Shown in pieces: positions 37,123-50,164 of a stretch of 64,000 bases of DNA. Origin of the DNA: Loktanella fryxellensis. GTDB taxonomy: Bacteria > Pseudomonadota > Alphaproteobacteria > Rhodobacterales > Rhodobacteraceae. Both the position numbers and the translations under genes were made by a program. Location: NCBI RefSeq assembly GCF_900110065.1, contig NZ_FOCI01000007.1, positions 1 to 64,000 on the forward strand. The letters are read 5' to 3'. The notes under the pieces were generated by a model. The model was not told where the DNA came from. It saw nothing but the letters and a program-made list of their open reading frames with translations, and did no database searches. Numbering within the stretch: position 1 is the first letter of the stretch; each line of letters begins with the position of its first letter.

Positions 37123-37440
37123 TCACTTCATCAGGCTGGGGCCGCGCTTGCCCAACCGCTGGGCGTTGGCGCGGGTCTTCTGGCGCAGCGGCTTCACCGC
37201 GGCGTTCACGATCTGGTCGGGGCGCTTGCCGGTCATCGCGGCCAGCGTGGCGTTCTGCATGGACCGGGTCACCGCCTCGGTCTTTTCGCTGACCATGCGG
37301 TCGTTCTCGCCCGCCGTGACGGACCACAGCCCGCCCCAGCCCATCATCCGCATCAGGATGACCGACTGCGCCTCGAACATCATCTGACCGATCTGCACGT
37401 TCATCCGGAACAGCTCGAACGGTGTCGCATTGCGTGCCAT
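37123..37440 (-). CDS. Conserved-looking 105-residue protein between ureB and ureC
   Basis: The protein starts [21 protein letters not shown] and is a single amphipathic helical stretch with several Met and Trp residues, then a basic C-terminus ([18 protein letters not shown]). It lacks a signal peptide or a clear membrane helix, though the segment around WGGLW is hydrophobic. Its shape recalls phasin-like helical proteins, but no family was firmly recognised. It lies 1 base after ureB and 4 bases before ureC, so it is co-translated with urease structural subunits. A role in assembly or in localisation is a guess. Confidence 0.65.
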   Translation of the reverse strand: MARNATPFELFRMNVQIGQMMFEAQSVILMRMMGWGGLWSVTAGENDRMVSEKTEAVTRSMQNATLAAMTGKRPDQIVNAAVKPLRQKTRANAQRLGKRGPSLMK

Positions 37441-37441
37441 C

Positions 37442-37747
37442 TTACAGGGCTCCCATGATCTCTGCGTTGAAGCCATAGATATGCCGCCGCCCGCCGATTG
37501 CGATCAGCCTGACCTCGCGCCGCTGGCCCGGTTCGAACCGCACGGCGGACCCCGGCGGAATGTCCAGCCGCATGCCCCGCGCCACCGCCCGGTCGAAATC
37601 CAGCGCCGGGTTCGTTTCCGCAAAGTGATAATGGCTGCCGACCTGCACCGGCCTGTCGCCGGTATTGCCGACCATCAGCGTGACGACGGTGGCACCGACG
37701 TTCAGCTCGATCTCGCCCGCTGCCGGGAAAACCTCACCGGGGATCAC
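37442..37747 (-). CDS. ureB: Urease subunit beta
   Basis: The 101-residue structural subunit carries [18 protein letters not shown], the family signature [19 protein letters not shown] and RRHIYGF near the C-terminus. It packs against UreC in the (alpha-beta-gamma)3 enzyme. Length is typical for the bacterial three-subunit type. It follows ureA after 42 bases. A short interspersed repeat copy at 37756-37777 lies in that gap. Confidence 0.97.
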   Translation of the reverse strand: MIPGEVFPAAGEIELNVGATVVTLMVGNTGDRPVQVGSHYHFAETNPALDFDRAVARGMRLDIPPGSAVRFEPGQRREVRLIAIGGRRHIYGFNAEIMGAL

Positions 37748-37755
37748 GCCCCTGT

Positions 37756-37777
37756 CCTCGCTTTTTCCAAAATACTC
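37756..37777. repeat. 22-base interspersed intergenic repeat, copy 1
   Basis: A 22-base stretch (core TTTTTCCAAAATACTC) between ureA and ureB occurs again, identical, at 43291-43312 between bchN and bchB. It is AT-richer than its surroundings. It looks like a short intergenic repeat family common in Rhodobacterales genomes; its function is unknown. Confidence 0.7.
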
Positions 37778-37789
37778 ACCTTCATCTTG

Positions 37790-38092
37790 TCAACGGATCG
37801 GCTGGTGCACGGTCACCAGCTTGGTGCCGTCCGGAAACGTCGCCTCGACCTGCACCTCCGGCAGCATCTCGCTGATCCCCTCCATGCACTGGTCGCGGGT
37901 CACGACATACGCGCCGGCCTCCATCATGTCGGCCACGCTGCGCCCGTCGCGCGCGCCTTCCACCACCGTGTCGGTGATCAGGGCGATCGCCTCCGGATAA
38001 TTCAGCTTCACCCCACGGGCGAGGCGCTTGCGCGCGACCTCGGCGGCCATGGCGATCAGCAGTTTGTCTTTTTCGCGCGGTGTCAGTTGCAT
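37790..38092 (-). CDS. ureA: Urease subunit gamma
   Basis: The 100-residue subunit matches the family over its whole length, from [27 protein letters not shown] through [13 protein letters not shown] to [19 protein letters not shown]. It is part of the three-subunit urease. It starts 1 base after ureD, so the two are co-translated. Confidence 0.97.
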   Translation of the reverse strand: MQLTPREKDKLLIAMAAEVARKRLARGVKLNYPEAIALITDTVVEGARDGRSVADMMEAGAYVVTRDQCMEGISEMLPEVQVEATFPDGTKLVTVHQPIR

Positions 38093-38093
38093 G

Positions 38094-38924
38094 TCACAGG
38101 GTCCAGGTCGGGGGCAGGGGGCCGCGCAGCGCGGTCAGCACGGGGATCAGCGCTTTGCGCATCGCGTGGCTGTCGGCGGCCAGCAGGCGCGCGAACAGCA
38201 CGCCACAGCTGATCAGACTGACGCCGCCGGTGGCAGGCATCAGGGCGCGCAGGGTCGTCAGGTATGTCTCGGCCTCTGGTGCGATCAGGGTGACGCTGGC
38301 GATGCAGTTCGCCGGGCCGCCGCACCACGGTGCCGCCATCCGGTCGGACACCGCGCCCGTCAGCGCGATGGCGTCGGCGAACACCAGCGCGCCGTCCCGC
38401 GTCACGCGCACGTCGTCCTTCAGGAACCCCGTCCCGATCCGTTCGCCCATCAGCGCACGGCCCAGCACCAGCGTCTCGACGCCCAGAAACCGGGCATCCG
38501 GCGCCATCGTCACGTCCAGCCTGCGGCGCAGGCTGCAACGGTCGAACAGGATCGTCTCTTGCGGCAGCCAGTCGATGCGCGCGCCTGCACCTATGGTCAG
38601 TTGCGCCGTCATGCGGGCCGTCTGGCCCGGCTGTGCCTTGTAGATCCGCTCTGCCGTCTGGGTCGTCAGCGTCAGGGCGCTGCCTGCCGCGACATCCGCC
38701 ACCAGATCGAAGCGGTCGCCGCCCGTCACGCCGCCCGCGGTGTTCAGCGTCACAGCCAGCAGGTCGGACCCGGCATGGCGTGGAAAGAACGCCTTGGACG
38801 CCCCCGACTGGCGCAACGTGCCCAGCCTGTTGCCATCACGCGCACCGATCCGTAGCCCACCCACGGCGCGGGGCGTGAAACGATGGGGGTCGTCGGTCAG
38901 GATCTGGGTGGTTGCAGTGTTCAT
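38094..38924 (-). CDS. ureD: Urease accessory protein UreD
   Basis: The 276-residue chaperone binds apo-urease and recruits UreF and UreG for nickel insertion. Family motifs include [27 protein letters not shown] and [14 protein letters not shown]. It is the first gene of the urease operon. The ATG at 38924 is preceded by a 7-bp inverted repeat (38930-38945) whose 3' arm contains the likely ribosome-binding AAGG. Confidence 0.95.
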   Translation of the reverse strand: MNTATTQILTDDPHRFTPRAVGGLRIGARDGNRLGTLRQSGASKAFFPRHAGSDLLAVTLNTAGGVTGGDRFDLVADVAAGSALTLTTQTAERIYKAQPGQTARMTAQLTIGAGARIDWLPQETILFDRCSLRRRLDVTMAPDARFLGVETLVLGRALMGERIGTGFLKDDVRVTRDGALVFADAIALTGAVSDRMAAPWCGGPANCIASVTLIAPEAETYLTTLRALMPATGGVSLISCGVLFARLLAADSHAMRKALIPVLTALRGPLPPTWTL

Positions 38925-38929
38925 GCCGG

Positions 38930-38945
38930 AACCTTGCACAAGGTT
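38930..38945 (-). promoter_or_regulatory. Inverted repeat covering the ureD ribosome-binding site
   Basis: On the minus strand the sequence AACCTTG-TG-CAAGGTT forms a 7-bp palindrome that ends five bases before the ureD ATG and includes the AAGG likely to act as ribosome-binding site. It could be an operator for a DNA-binding regulator or a hairpin that limits translation. Neither is proven. Confidence 0.5.
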
Positions 38946-38965
38946 GCGGGCCGGTGGCAACACGC

Positions 38966-38980
38966 CGGGCCGACGGCCCG
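38966..38980 (-). terminator. Possible hairpin terminator after ppsR
   Basis: A 6-bp GC-only stem (CGGGCC/GGCCCG) with a 3-base loop lies 55 bases after the ppsR stop on the same strand. No T-run follows, so termination, if any, would be Rho-dependent or weak. It separates ppsR from the urease operon. Confidence 0.35.
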
Positions 38981-39034
38981 TGATCATTGCCCAAAGATTG
39001 TGCAGTCCCGTGGAATCGGGCGGGTGCCGTCCGC

Positions 39035-40447
39035 TCAGATGGTCGTGTCGCGGTCGATCAGCCCGAACTTGCGCAGTTTCACGTACAGCGACTGACGCGA
39101 CAGGCCCAGCATTTCGGCGGCGGCGACGCGGTTGTTCATCGTCAGCGCGATGGCCGTCTCGATGCACATGCGTTCGACCACGTTCGTCGTTTCCGCCACG
39201 ATGTCCTTGAGGGTCGAACTGCCGACCAGCTCCTTGACCGACGACAGGCCATCGTCGCCGGGCTCTCCGCGCGGAGCATCGGCGGGGCCGACCTCTCTGA
39301 TGACGAAGGCGAAGACGGGCACGGCCCCCGCATGGAACCGCGTCACGGCGATCTCGACGTCGCGGGGGCTGCCGTAGTCGCCGGCGATCTTGGTCGCATA
39401 GGCGCGCAGACGCCCCGACTGGGCCGCATTCTCGGTCATCACCTTGAAATCAACGGTGCCCCGCTGCAGCAGGTCGGTCAGGGGCTGGCCGCGCACGCTC
39501 ATGTCATGGGCCGCGCCGATCAGGTTCAGAAAGCTGTCGTTCGCCGACAGGATCGCTGCGTCCGCGCCGGCAAAGACCATGCTGTCGGGCCCGTGGGTGT
39601 AGACCCCCCGCAGGCTCTGATCCAACGTATCGGCAGATGCCGCCGTAGCGCCCTGCGTGATGATGTGGCATAGCAGGATCCGCTCGCCCGCCGCGCGAAA
39701 GATCGTGGGTCGCAGCAGTACGGTACGGTCGCCGCCCTTCAGCGCGACCTCCACCGGTGCCGGTGCGCCCGACAAGGCTTGCGTCGTCAGGCGGTCGATC
39801 ATGTTGGCGGCTTGCCGCGTGTCGAACAGACTGGTCAGCGGCTGGCCAAGGATCGCGTCGCGCGTCTTGCCGAAGGTTTCGGCGGCCGCGATGTTCGCTT
39901 CCGACACGAGGCCGGTCTGCATCGTGGCCATCAGCACCCCATCGGTCGTGCTGTCCAGCAATACGCGAAAGCGCATCTCGTAGTCGCGGTGCGCCTCGTA
40001 ATCCCGCTCCAGCGCCATCTGCGCCGACACCAGCTGTTGCTGCATGTCCGCGACGGGCCGCAGGTCGCGCCCCAGAAGCAGAAGCGCACCCGGAGTCCCG
40101 ATCCGGTGGAAGCTGTAGCGGATCGGCAGTTCGCGCCGCCCGGTCTTTGCCGGATGGTTCACCTCGACCGGGCGCACGTCGCCCGTGTCGGTCAGGAATG
40201 CAGCCAGCCGCTTGGTGAACTTGATCCGGCTTTCGGGGGTCAGCATGTCGGCGATGTCCGTGCCGTCGACCCCTTCGAACCGGCTGCCGTCGGCGAAGGC
40301 CGGGTTCAGCAGCACCGACAGCACCGTTCCGTCATCCGCGATCACCAGTCCCACATCGGCCACGGCCGTCAGGATGTCGCCGAGGATGTCCGGCGCGATC
40401 AGCGGCACGTCGCCCGCGTTCCAGAATTTCAGGCCGCGTGCCGTCAT
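39035..40447 (-). CDS. ppsR: Photosynthesis repressor PpsR/CrtJ
   Basis: The 470-residue redox- and light-dependent repressor of bacteriochlorophyll, carotenoid and light-harvesting genes contains PAS domains (about 25-130, 155-265 and 280-385), a Gln-rich helix (DMQQQLVSAQMAL) and a C-terminal Fis-type HTH (NNRVAAAEMLGLSRQSLYVKLRKFGL). Both redox cysteines known from Rhodobacter have counterparts: Cys260 in ILLCHI and Cys428 in VVERMCIETAIALT. Its DNA box TGT-N12-ACA occurs twice at ppaA-bchF and twice at crtA-crtI. It is transcribed after ppaA, with 49 bases between them. Confidence 0.96.
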   Translation of the reverse strand: MTARGLKFWNAGDVPLIAPDILGDILTAVADVGLVIADDGTVLSVLLNPAFADGSRFEGVDGTDIADMLTPESRIKFTKRLAAFLTDTGDVRPVEVNHPAKTGRRELPIRYSFHRIGTPGALLLLGRDLRPVADMQQQLVSAQMALERDYEAHRDYEMRFRVLLDSTTDGVLMATMQTGLVSEANIAAAETFGKTRDAILGQPLTSLFDTRQAANMIDRLTTQALSGAPAPVEVALKGGDRTVLLRPTIFRAAGERILLCHIITQGATAASADTLDQSLRGVYTHGPDSMVFAGADAAILSANDSFLNLIGAAHDMSVRGQPLTDLLQRGTVDFKVMTENAAQSGRLRAYATKIAGDYGSPRDVEIAVTRFHAGAVPVFAFVIREVGPADAPRGEPGDDGLSSVKELVGSSTLKDIVAETTNVVERMCIETAIALTMNNRVAAAEMLGLSRQSLYVKLRKFGLIDRDTTI

Positions 40448-40496
40448 GGCCGACCGACCGGTCGATGCAGGCCCTGATCACGCAAGAGAGGTGACA

Positions 40497-41237
40497 TTAG
40501 ATCATCGTTTCTGCGCGCATCGTGCCACGCGGTAAATCCATCAACCCGCACAGCACGAGCGCCTCGCTGGCGTCCGACGTCGCGTAGTCCGCACCGGTGA
40601 TGGCGCAGGCGTCACCGCAGGTCACGGTCGCCGGTCCGCCGATCACCACCGGTATACCTGGCGCGGATTGTCGCACCTGTGTCACGAGGGGACGGGCAAG
40701 TACAAGTCGTTTTACGCAAGAGACCGACACGAAAACCGCACCCGGCGGCGTTCGGCGCAAAAATGCCCCGACGTCACTGCGCGTCGCGCGCAGCAGCAGA
40801 CCGACCGACAGCCCGCGCCGCCGCAGTTGCGACACCAGCACGCTGGGGCCCAGGGTGTGCTGCACGGGTTCGGGCACCACGACCAGCACCGTCGGTGCAT
40901 CTGCCGGGGCCGCCTGATCGCTTTGCCAGTCGGCGCCCATGTGCCGCAGCAGCCCCTGCAGGCGTGCGGTGGCAATCGACACTTCGGCAAAGCTCAGCGC
41001 ATCGCTGACCCAATCCTCGCCCAGCAGGCGCGCGGCCTGCGGGATGCAGACATCCGCAAAGAATCCGTCGTTCAGCTCCGCCAGCCGCGCCCGCGCCAGA
41101 ACGTCGACGCACGCATGCAGGTCGCAGGACAGGGCGGCCGACCGCAGCGCCAGGGTGATGTCGTCCACGCTGCGGGTCAGACCCCGCGTCCGCGAGATGA
41201 CGTCGTGCGAGAGGTCGTGGGACAACTGCCGGCTCAT
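40497..41237 (-). CDS. ppaA: PpaA/AerR, cobalamin-binding antirepressor of PpsR
   Basis: The 246-residue protein has a B12-binding-like domain (about 105-235) with the His motif VQHTLGPSVLVSQLRRRG, and SVSCVKRLVLARPL and VVIGGPATVTCGDA further on. AerR/PpaA proteins bind light-sensitive cobalamin and modulate PpsR/CrtJ. ATG at 41237 was chosen; a longer frame starting at GTG 41333 would run through the promoter and the PpsR box. It is divergent from bchF with PpsR boxes between them, so it is likely controlled by its own partner. Confidence 0.92.
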   Translation of the reverse strand: MSRQLSHDLSHDVISRTRGLTRSVDDITLALRSAALSCDLHACVDVLARARLAELNDGFFADVCIPQAARLLGEDWVSDALSFAEVSIATARLQGLLRHMGADWQSDQAAPADAPTVLVVVPEPVQHTLGPSVLVSQLRRRGLSVGLLLRATRSDVGAFLRRTPPGAVFVSVSCVKRLVLARPLVTQVRQSAPGIPVVIGGPATVTCGDACAITGADYATSDASEALVLCGLMDLPRGTMRAETMI

Positions 41238-41291
41238 CGCGTGCGATCCTTTCCCACATCCAGGTCCGCCCAACCGACTGACCTGTTCCGC

Positions 41292-41320
41292 ATACTCGAA
41301 AAATCCGGGCAAGATGTCAA
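41292..41320 (-). promoter_or_regulatory. Likely ppaA promoter
   Basis: On the minus strand a perfect -35 (TTGACA, 41320-41315) lies 17 bases before a weak -10 (GAGTAT, 41297-41292), about 55 bases before the ppaA ATG. The -35 forms one arm of the PpsR box, so PpsR binding would block RNA polymerase. Confidence 0.5.
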
Positions 41321-41332
41321 AGAAAATTGACA
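41315..41332. promoter_or_regulatory. PpsR binding site, ppaA side
   Basis: TGTCAAAGAAAATTGACA is an exact match to the PpsR/CrtJ consensus TGT-N12-ACA, with extended symmetry (TGTCAA/TTGACA). It lies in the 268-base region between divergent ppaA and bchF, 120 bases from a second box; paired boxes are typical for cooperative PpsR binding. Confidence 0.88.
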
Positions 41333-41434
41333 CTTTGGATTACGGTGATCGAGGGAGTTTGTCAGTCCTCTGATATGACTTGATATTTTGGGGTTCCCGC
41401 TGCGCTCGACAAGCGCAATGTCGCAGATAAAATG

Positions 41435-43283
<1,849 letters not shown>

Positions 43284-43290
43284 ATCAGAT

Positions 43291-43312
43291 CCTCGCTTTT
43301 TCCAAAATACTC
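43291..43312. repeat. 22-base interspersed intergenic repeat, copy 2
   Basis: Identical to 37756-37777. Here it is followed by CCGGGG and a hairpin (43319-43335), a combination that fits a short intergenic repeat with an attached stem-loop. It lies between bchN and bchB inside the operon. Confidence 0.7.
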
Positions 43313-43318
43313 CGGGGT

Positions 43319-43335
43319 TTGGGGCAGCGCCCCAA
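43319..43335. other. Intercistronic hairpin between bchN and bchB
   Basis: TTGGGGC-AGC-GCCCCAA is a perfect 7-bp stem with a 3-base loop, 10 bases before the bchB ATG and directly after the interspersed repeat. It could affect mRNA processing or bchB translation. No T-run follows. Confidence 0.55.
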
Positions 43336-43344
43336 GGCACACAC

Positions 43345-44916
43345 ATGAAACTGACCGTCTGGACATACGAAGGCCCGCCGCATGTCGGTGCCATGCGCGT
43401 CGCCACAGCGATGCAAGGGCTGCATTACGTCCTGCACGCGCCGCAGGGCGATACCTATGCGGACCTGCTGTTCACCATGATCGAGCGGCGCAACCACCGC
43501 CCGCCCGTCACCTATACCACCTTCCAGGCCCGCGATCTGGGGTCCGATACGGCGACGCTGTTCAAGACCGCCTGTCAGGACGCGGTGGACCGGTTCAAGC
43601 CGCAGGCGATCATCGTCGGCGCGTCCTGCACGGCGGAATTGATCCAGGACGATCCCGCCGGCCTGTCCGAGACGATGGGTCTGACGATTCCCGTGATCCC
43701 GCTGGAACTGCCCAGCTATTCCCGCAAGGAAAACTTCGGCGCGGACGAGACGTTCTATCAGATCGTCCGTGCGCTGGCCCAGCCGCAGGACCGCACCGCG
43801 CGGATCACCTGCAACATCCTCGGGCCCACCGCCCTCGGGTTCCGCAACCGCGACGATGTCGAAGAGATCACCGGCCTGCTGTCCGACCTTGGCATCGACG
43901 TGAACGTGACGGCGCCGCTGAATGCCACACCCGCCGACATCGCCCGCCTGCCCGCCGCCCATTTCAACGTGCTGCTGTACCCAGAAACCGGAGAGGCCGC
44001 CGCCCGCTGGCTGGAAAAGACGCACGGTCAGCCGTTCACCAAGGTCGTCCCGATCGGCGTCGGCGCGACCCGCGACTTCATCGCGGAGATCGCGGCGATC
44101 ACCGGCCTCGCCTGTGCGGCGGATGAGTCCCGCCTGCGTCTGCCGTGGTGGACCTCTTCGGTCGACAGCACTTACCTGACCGGCAAGCGCGTGTTCCTGT
44201 TCGGTGATGGCAGCCACGTCTGCGCGATGGCCCGCATGGCCCGCGACGAGATGGGGTTCGAGGTGGTGGGCATCGGGTGCTACAACCGCGAACAGGCGCG
44301 GCCCGTCCGCGCGATGGCCAAGTCGCTCGGCCTCGAGGCGCTGATCACCGATGATTACCTCGACGTGGAGGCGGCCATTGCCGCCGCCTCGCCCGAGATG
44401 ATCATGGGCACCCAGATGGAGCGGCACATCGGCAAGCGGCTGGGCATCCCCTGCGCCGTGATCTCGGCCCCCGTCCACGTGCAGGACTATTCCGCCCGCT
44501 ATTCCCCGGTCATGGGGTTCGAGGGTGCCAACGTCATCTTCGACACGCTGATCCATCCGCTGGTCATGGGGCTGGAAGAGCATCTGCTGACCATGTTCCG
44601 CGACGATTTCGAGTTCAACGACGCGGCCGGGCCGAGCCATCACGGTGGGGCAGCGCCCACGGCGGCCGTCGGAGCCTCCGGCGGGAGTACTGCAGAAAAA
44701 GCGATTGTGGAGCCTGCGCTGGTCGAGGTCGCCACGATCACGGCCGATACCGACAACGTCGTCTGGCTGTCGGATGCGGAGCGGGAACTGAAGAAGATCC
44801 CGTTCTTCGTCCGCGGCAAGGCGCGGCGCAATACCGAAGCCTTTGCGGCACAAAAAGGCATCCAGCACATCAGCATCGAGACGCTGTACGAGGCAAAGGC
44901 ACATTATGCGCGATAG
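43345..44916 (+). CDS. bchB: Dark protochlorophyllide reductase subunit BchB
   Basis: The 523-residue partner of BchN supplies the unusual Asp ligand of the interface Fe-S cluster; Asp36 is present in [12 protein letters not shown]. Other family marks are [38 protein letters not shown] and a C-terminal domain starting [14 protein letters not shown]. Length fits. The stop lies 11 bases inside bchH. An Ala/Gly-rich linker of about 30 residues near position 440 separates the last domain. Confidence 0.97.
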   Translation: MKLTVWTYEGPPHVGAMRVATAMQGLHYVLHAPQGDTYADLLFTMIERRNHRPPVTYTTFQARDLGSDTATLFKTACQDAVDRFKPQAIIVGASCTAELIQDDPAGLSETMGLTIPVIPLELPSYSRKENFGADETFYQIVRALAQPQDRTARITCNILGPTALGFRNRDDVEEITGLLSDLGIDVNVTAPLNATPADIARLPAAHFNVLLYPETGEAAARWLEKTHGQPFTKVVPIGVGATRDFIAEIAAITGLACAADESRLRLPWWTSSVDSTYLTGKRVFLFGDGSHVCAMARMARDEMGFEVVGIGCYNREQARPVRAMAKSLGLEALITDDYLDVEAAIAAASPEMIMGTQMERHIGKRLGIPCAVISAPVHVQDYSARYSPVMGFEGANVIFDTLIHPLVMGLEEHLLTMFRDDFEFNDAAGPSHHGGAAPTAAVGASGGSTAEKAIVEPALVEVATITADTDNVVWLSDAERELKKIPFFVRGKARRNTEAFAAQKGIQHISIETLYEAKAHYAR

Positions 44917-47900
44917 TGGCACGCAACCGTTTCGTTTCGTCATCGTGACGCTGGACAGCCACACGGCGGGGCCTGCCGCGCGGGTGCGCGACCGGCTGGT
45001 GGCTGACTTTCCGGGGCTTGAAATCAGCATCCACGCCGCTGCCGAATGGAGCGAGAACCCTGCGGCGCTGGCCGATGCGCAGGCCGCCGTGGCGCAAGGC
45101 GACATCATCGTCACCAACCTGCTGTTCCTCGAGGAGCATACCGCCGCGATCCTGCCGTCGCTGATCGCGCGACGCGACGGCTGTGCCGCGATGATCAACG
45201 TCATCGCCGACAGCGAGATCGTCAAGCTGACCAAGATGGGCGATCTGGACATGCAGCGCCCCGCCACCGGCATGATGGTGCTGATGAAGAAGCTCAAGCC
45301 TCAAGCCAAGGCCAGCACCTCTGGCCAGTCCCAGATGAAGACCCTGCGCCGCCTGCCCAAGATCCTGCGGCTGATCCCCGGCAAGGCACAGGACCTGCGC
45401 AACTGGTTCCTGTCGATGCAGTACTGGCTGGGCGGGTCGGACGAGAACATCGAGCAGATGATCCGCATGCTGGTCGGTCGTTACAGCCGGGACCGTGGGT
45501 GGGAGTCCGTGAAGGCCCTGCCGCCGATCGATTACCCCGACTGCGGCGTCTATCACCCGGACCTGCCCGGCACCCACATCAGCGAGGACGCAACCGATCT
45601 GCCGCGTCCCGCCGCGCCCGTGGCCACCATCGGCATCCTGATGCTGCGGTCCTACATCCTGTCATCGGACACCGCCCACTACGATGCCGTTGTGCGCGCG
45701 TTCGAGGCGAAGGGCATGGCCGTCATACCTGCCTTTGCCGGTGGCCTTGATGCGACACCTGCGATCCAACGCTATTTCCAGGGCAAGGTCGATGCAATGG
45801 TATCCCTGACGGGCTTCAGCCTCGTCGGCGGCCCCGCCTATAACGACAGCCCTGCCGCGATTGCCCTGCTGTCCGCGCTGGACGTCCCCTATATCGCCGC
45901 CCAGCCGCTGGAATTCCAGACGCTGGCGCAGTGGGGGGCCAGTGCCCAAGGTCTCGGCCCGGTGGAAACCACGATGCTGGTGGCGCTGCCGGAAATCGAC
46001 GGGGCGACATCGCCCACGGTCTTTGCGGGCCGTCACGGAACCGAGGCCTGCACGGGCTGCCATAACGCCTGCAGCGGCAAGCCCGGCGACAAGTCGATGG
46101 CGCCCTGCCCGGAGCGGATCACGTCGCTGGCGGAAAAGACCCTGCGGCTGGCGACACTGCGGCGCAAGCGCAACGCGGACAAGAATGTCGCCATCGTCCT
46201 GTTCGGCTTTCCGCCCAACGCGGGCGCCGTGGGCACCGCAGCCTACCTCAGCGTCTTCGAGAGCCTGTTCAACACGCTGACCCGGATGAAGGCAGAGGGT
46301 TACGGCGTCGACGTGCCCGCCGATCTGGACACCCTGCGGGCGATGGTCCTGAAGGGCAATGCGGCACAGTTCGGCCAGGAGGCCAACGTTGCCGATCACG
46401 TCACCGCCGACCACATCGTCGCAAATACGCCGCCGCTGAAGGTCATCGAAGCCGTCTGGGGCCCGGCCCCCGGCAAGATCCAGTCCGACGGACGCGGGGT
46501 GTTCATCCTCGGCTGCCACTTCGGCAAGGTCTTCGTGGGGGTCCAGCCGACCTTCGGCTACGAGGGCGACCCGATGCGCCTGCTGTTCGAGCGCGGCTTC
46601 GCGCCGACCCATGCCTTTACCCAGTTCTACATGTGGCTGCGCAACACCTACCGCGCCGACGTCGTCCTGCACTTCGGGATGCACGGCGCACTGGAATTCA
46701 TGCCGGGCAAGCAGGCGGGCCTTGGCGCGCGTGACTGGCCGGACCGGCTGATCGGCGAGATGCCGAACGTCTACCTCTATGCCGCCAACAACCCGTCCGA
46801 GGCGACGCTGGCCAAGCGCCGCAGCAACGCGGTGACGATCACGCATCTGACGCCGCCACTGGCGCAGGCGGGCCTTTACAAGGGTCTGCTGGATCTGAAG
46901 GACAGCCTGACGCGCTGGCGCGGCATGGGGTCGAATGACCCGCAGCGCCGCGATCTGGAAGCGATGATCGTCGAACAGGCGGAAGGCCTCGACCTGAACG
47001 CCGCCGACCTGAACCGCCTGTGGCTGACCGTGCTGGAAACCGAAGGATCGCTGATCCCCGACGGGCTGCACATCGTCGGCCGCGTCATGACCGACGCCGC
47101 CCGCGCCGACATGATCGCGCTGATGGGGAACACCGATGCGGCCCGCGAAGCGGCGCAACACCTGATGGAAGACCACGAACTGCCGGCGCTGATGCGTGCG
47201 TTGTCCGGGCGGTACATCGCGCCGGTCCCGGGCGGCGATCTGATGCGCAATCCGGCGATCCTGCCGACCGGGCGCAATATCCATGCCTTCGATCCGTTCC
47301 GGATGCCGACGGCTTTCGCGATGGCCGATGGCGCAAAGCAGGCCGAGGTGCTGCTGCGGACCCATCCGACGATGCCGCGCACCGTGGCGCTGGTGCTCTG
47401 GGGGTCCGACAACATCAAGTCCGACGGCGGACCGCTGGCGCAGGCGCTGGCGCTGATGGGGGCCAAGCCCCGCTTCGACAGCTATGGCCGTTTGTCCGGT
47501 GCCGATCTGGTGCCGCTGGCCGAACTGGGCCGGCCGCGCATCGATGTGGTGATGACGCTGTCGGGGATCTTCCGCGACCTGCTGCCGTTGCAGACCAAAC
47601 TGCTGGCCGAGGCGGCGCTGAAGTGCGCGCAGGCGGACGAGCCCGCGCATCTGAACTTCATCCGGGTCCACGTCCTTGCGCACATGGCCAAGACCGGCTG
47701 CAGCATCGAAGAAGCCGCGCTGCGGGTGTTTTCGAACGCCGAGGGTGCCTACGGGTCGAACGTGAACCAGCTGATCGACAGCTCCGCCTTCGGCGACGAG
47801 GACGAGCTGGCGGATGCGTACGAGAACCGCAAGAGTTTCGCCTATGGGGTGAACGGCAAGGCCACGAAGCACGCCGACCTGTTGCAAAGCACGCTGGCGC

Positions 47901-48445
47901 ATGTGGATCTGGCCTACCAGAACCTTGAGTCGGTGGAACTGGGCGTCACGACGGTCGATCACTATTTCGACACGCTGGGCGGCATCGCGCGGGCGGTGAA
48001 GCGGGCCAAGGGCGGCGTCGATACGCCGGTTTACATCGGCGACCAGACGCGCGGCGGCAACAAGGTGCGCACGCTGAAGGATCAGGTCGCTCTGGAAACC
48101 CGGTCGCGCAGCCTGAACCCGAAGTTCTACGAGGGGCTGCTGAAGCATGGGCACGAGGGCGTGCGCCAGATCGAGGCGCAAATCACCAACACCATGGGCT
48201 GGTCGGCCACGACCGGCGCGGTGGAGCCGTGGGTCTATCAGCGGCTCAGCGAGACCTTCGTGCTGGATACCGAGATGCGCGAACGGCTGGCGGCGCTGAA
48301 CCCGCAGGCGTCGATGCGGATGGCGAATCGTCTGCTGGAAGCGTCCGACCGCGCCTATTGGACACCGGACGCAGCCACGCTGGCGGCGCTGCAGGATGCG
48401 GCTGACGCGATCGAGGACCGGATGGAAGGGATCGCGGCGGAATGA
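44906..48445 (+). CDS. bchH: Magnesium chelatase subunit BchH
   Basis: The 1179-residue porphyrin-binding subunit inserts Mg into protoporphyrin IX with BchI and BchD. Family segments include the N-terminal [48 protein letters not shown] and [17 protein letters not shown], and a C-terminal region with [13 protein letters not shown] at 44906 was chosen since it follows GGCAAAGGC and fits the family start; it overlaps bchB by 11 bases. A 130-base gap with hairpins follows before bchL. Confidence 0.97.
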   Translation: MRDSGTQPFRFVIVTLDSHTAGPAARVRDRLVADFPGLEISIHAAAEWSENPAALADAQAAVAQGDIIVTNLLFLEEHTAAILPSLIARRDGCAAMINVIADSEIVKLTKMGDLDMQRPATGMMVLMKKLKPQAKASTSGQSQMKTLRRLPKILRLIPGKAQDLRNWFLSMQYWLGGSDENIEQMIRMLVGRYSRDRGWESVKALPPIDYPDCGVYHPDLPGTHISEDATDLPRPAAPVATIGILMLRSYILSSDTAHYDAVVRAFEAKGMAVIPAFAGGLDATPAIQRYFQGKVDAMVSLTGFSLVGGPAYNDSPAAIALLSALDVPYIAAQPLEFQTLAQWGASAQGLGPVETTMLVALPEIDGATSPTVFAGRHGTEACTGCHNACSGKPGDKSMAPCPERITSLAEKTLRLATLRRKRNADKNVAIVLFGFPPNAGAVGTAAYLSVFESLFNTLTRMKAEGYGVDVPADLDTLRAMVLKGNAAQFGQEANVADHVTADHIVANTPPLKVIEAVWGPAPGKIQSDGRGVFILGCHFGKVFVGVQPTFGYEGDPMRLLFERGFAPTHAFTQFYMWLRNTYRADVVLHFGMHGALEFMPGKQAGLGARDWPDRLIGEMPNVYLYAANNPSEATLAKRRSNAVTITHLTPPLAQAGLYKGLLDLKDSLTRWRGMGSNDPQRRDLEAMIVEQAEGLDLNAADLNRLWLTVLETEGSLIPDGLHIVGRVMTDAARADMIALMGNTDAAREAAQHLMEDHELPALMRALSGRYIAPVPGGDLMRNPAILPTGRNIHAFDPFRMPTAFAMADGAKQAEVLLRTHPTMPRTVALVLWGSDNIKSDGGPLAQALALMGAKPRFDSYGRLSGADLVPLAELGRPRIDVVMTLSGIFRDLLPLQTKLLAEAALKCAQADEPAHLNFIRVHVLAHMAKTGCSIEEAALRVFSNAEGAYGSNVNQLIDSSAFGDEDELADAYENRKSFAYGVNGKATKHADLLQSTLAHVDLAYQNLESVELGVTTVDHYFDTLGGIARAVKRAKGGVDTPVYIGDQTRGGNKVRTLKDQVALETRSRSLNPKFYEGLLKHGHEGVRQIEAQITNTMGWSATTGAVEPWVYQRLSETFVLDTEMRERLAALNPQASMRMANRLLEASDRAYWTPDAATLAALQDAADAIEDRMEGIAAE

Positions 48446-48458
48446 GCCTGATCGCTGA

Positions 48459-49471
<1,013 letters not shown>

Positions 49472-49472
<1 letters not shown>

Positions 49473-50164
49473 TGGCCGACTATGCCGCCACACGCGACCA
49501 GGTCGAGGATTACTTCGACCGCTCCGCCACACAGGTCTGGGCGCGGCTGACGTCGGACGCACCGGTCAGCGGCATCCGCGCCACCGTGCGTGCGGGCCGC
49601 GACCGGATGCGCGACCTGCTACTGGCGCAACTGCCCGCCGACCTGACCGGATGCCGCGTGCTGGATGCGGGTTGTGGCACGGGTGCCGCGTCCGTGGCGC
49701 TGGCAGAACGCGGTGCGACCGTGGTGGGCGTCGATATCTCGCCCGCGCTGATCGACATCGCGGCGCGCCGGATGCCCGCGCATCTGGCGGACCGGATCAC
49801 CTGGGTCGCGGGCGACATGCTGGACGATGTGGACGGCACGTTCGACCACGCCATCGCGATGGATTCGATGATCTATTACACCGCCGCCGACATCGCGCAG
49901 GTGCTGAGCCGGGCCGGGCCGCGGATCACCGGACGCTTTGCCTTCACCCTCGCACCGCGCACGCCGCTGCTGATGGCGATGTTCCGCGTGGGCAAGCTGT
50001 TCCCCCGCGCCGACCGCAGCCCGCAGATGGTGCCGCACGCCGCCGCGGACATTGCCAGCGCCCTGCGTGCGGCCAGGGTGCCGGGTGCTCTGCGCGAGAT
50101 CGAGCGTGTGACATCGGGCTTCTACATCTCGACCGCCTATGTCTTCGAGGGTTCCGCAAAATGA
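49472..50164 (+). CDS. bchM: Mg-protoporphyrin IX methyltransferase BchM
   Basis: The 230-residue SAM-dependent enzyme methylates the C13 propionate of Mg-protoporphyrin IX, the step before ring E closure. The SAM motif is VLDAGCGTGAASVALAERGATVVGVDIS. The N-terminus ATRDQVEDYFDRSA is typical of BchM. The ATG at 49472 overlaps the bchL stop, and its stop overlaps lhaA (ATGA). Confidence 0.95.

Noticed and set aside
41238-41333. Longer ppaA reading frame starting at GTG 41333
   Set aside because: It would place coding sequence over the -35/-10 region and touch the PpsR box; the ATG at 41237 matches the family start better.
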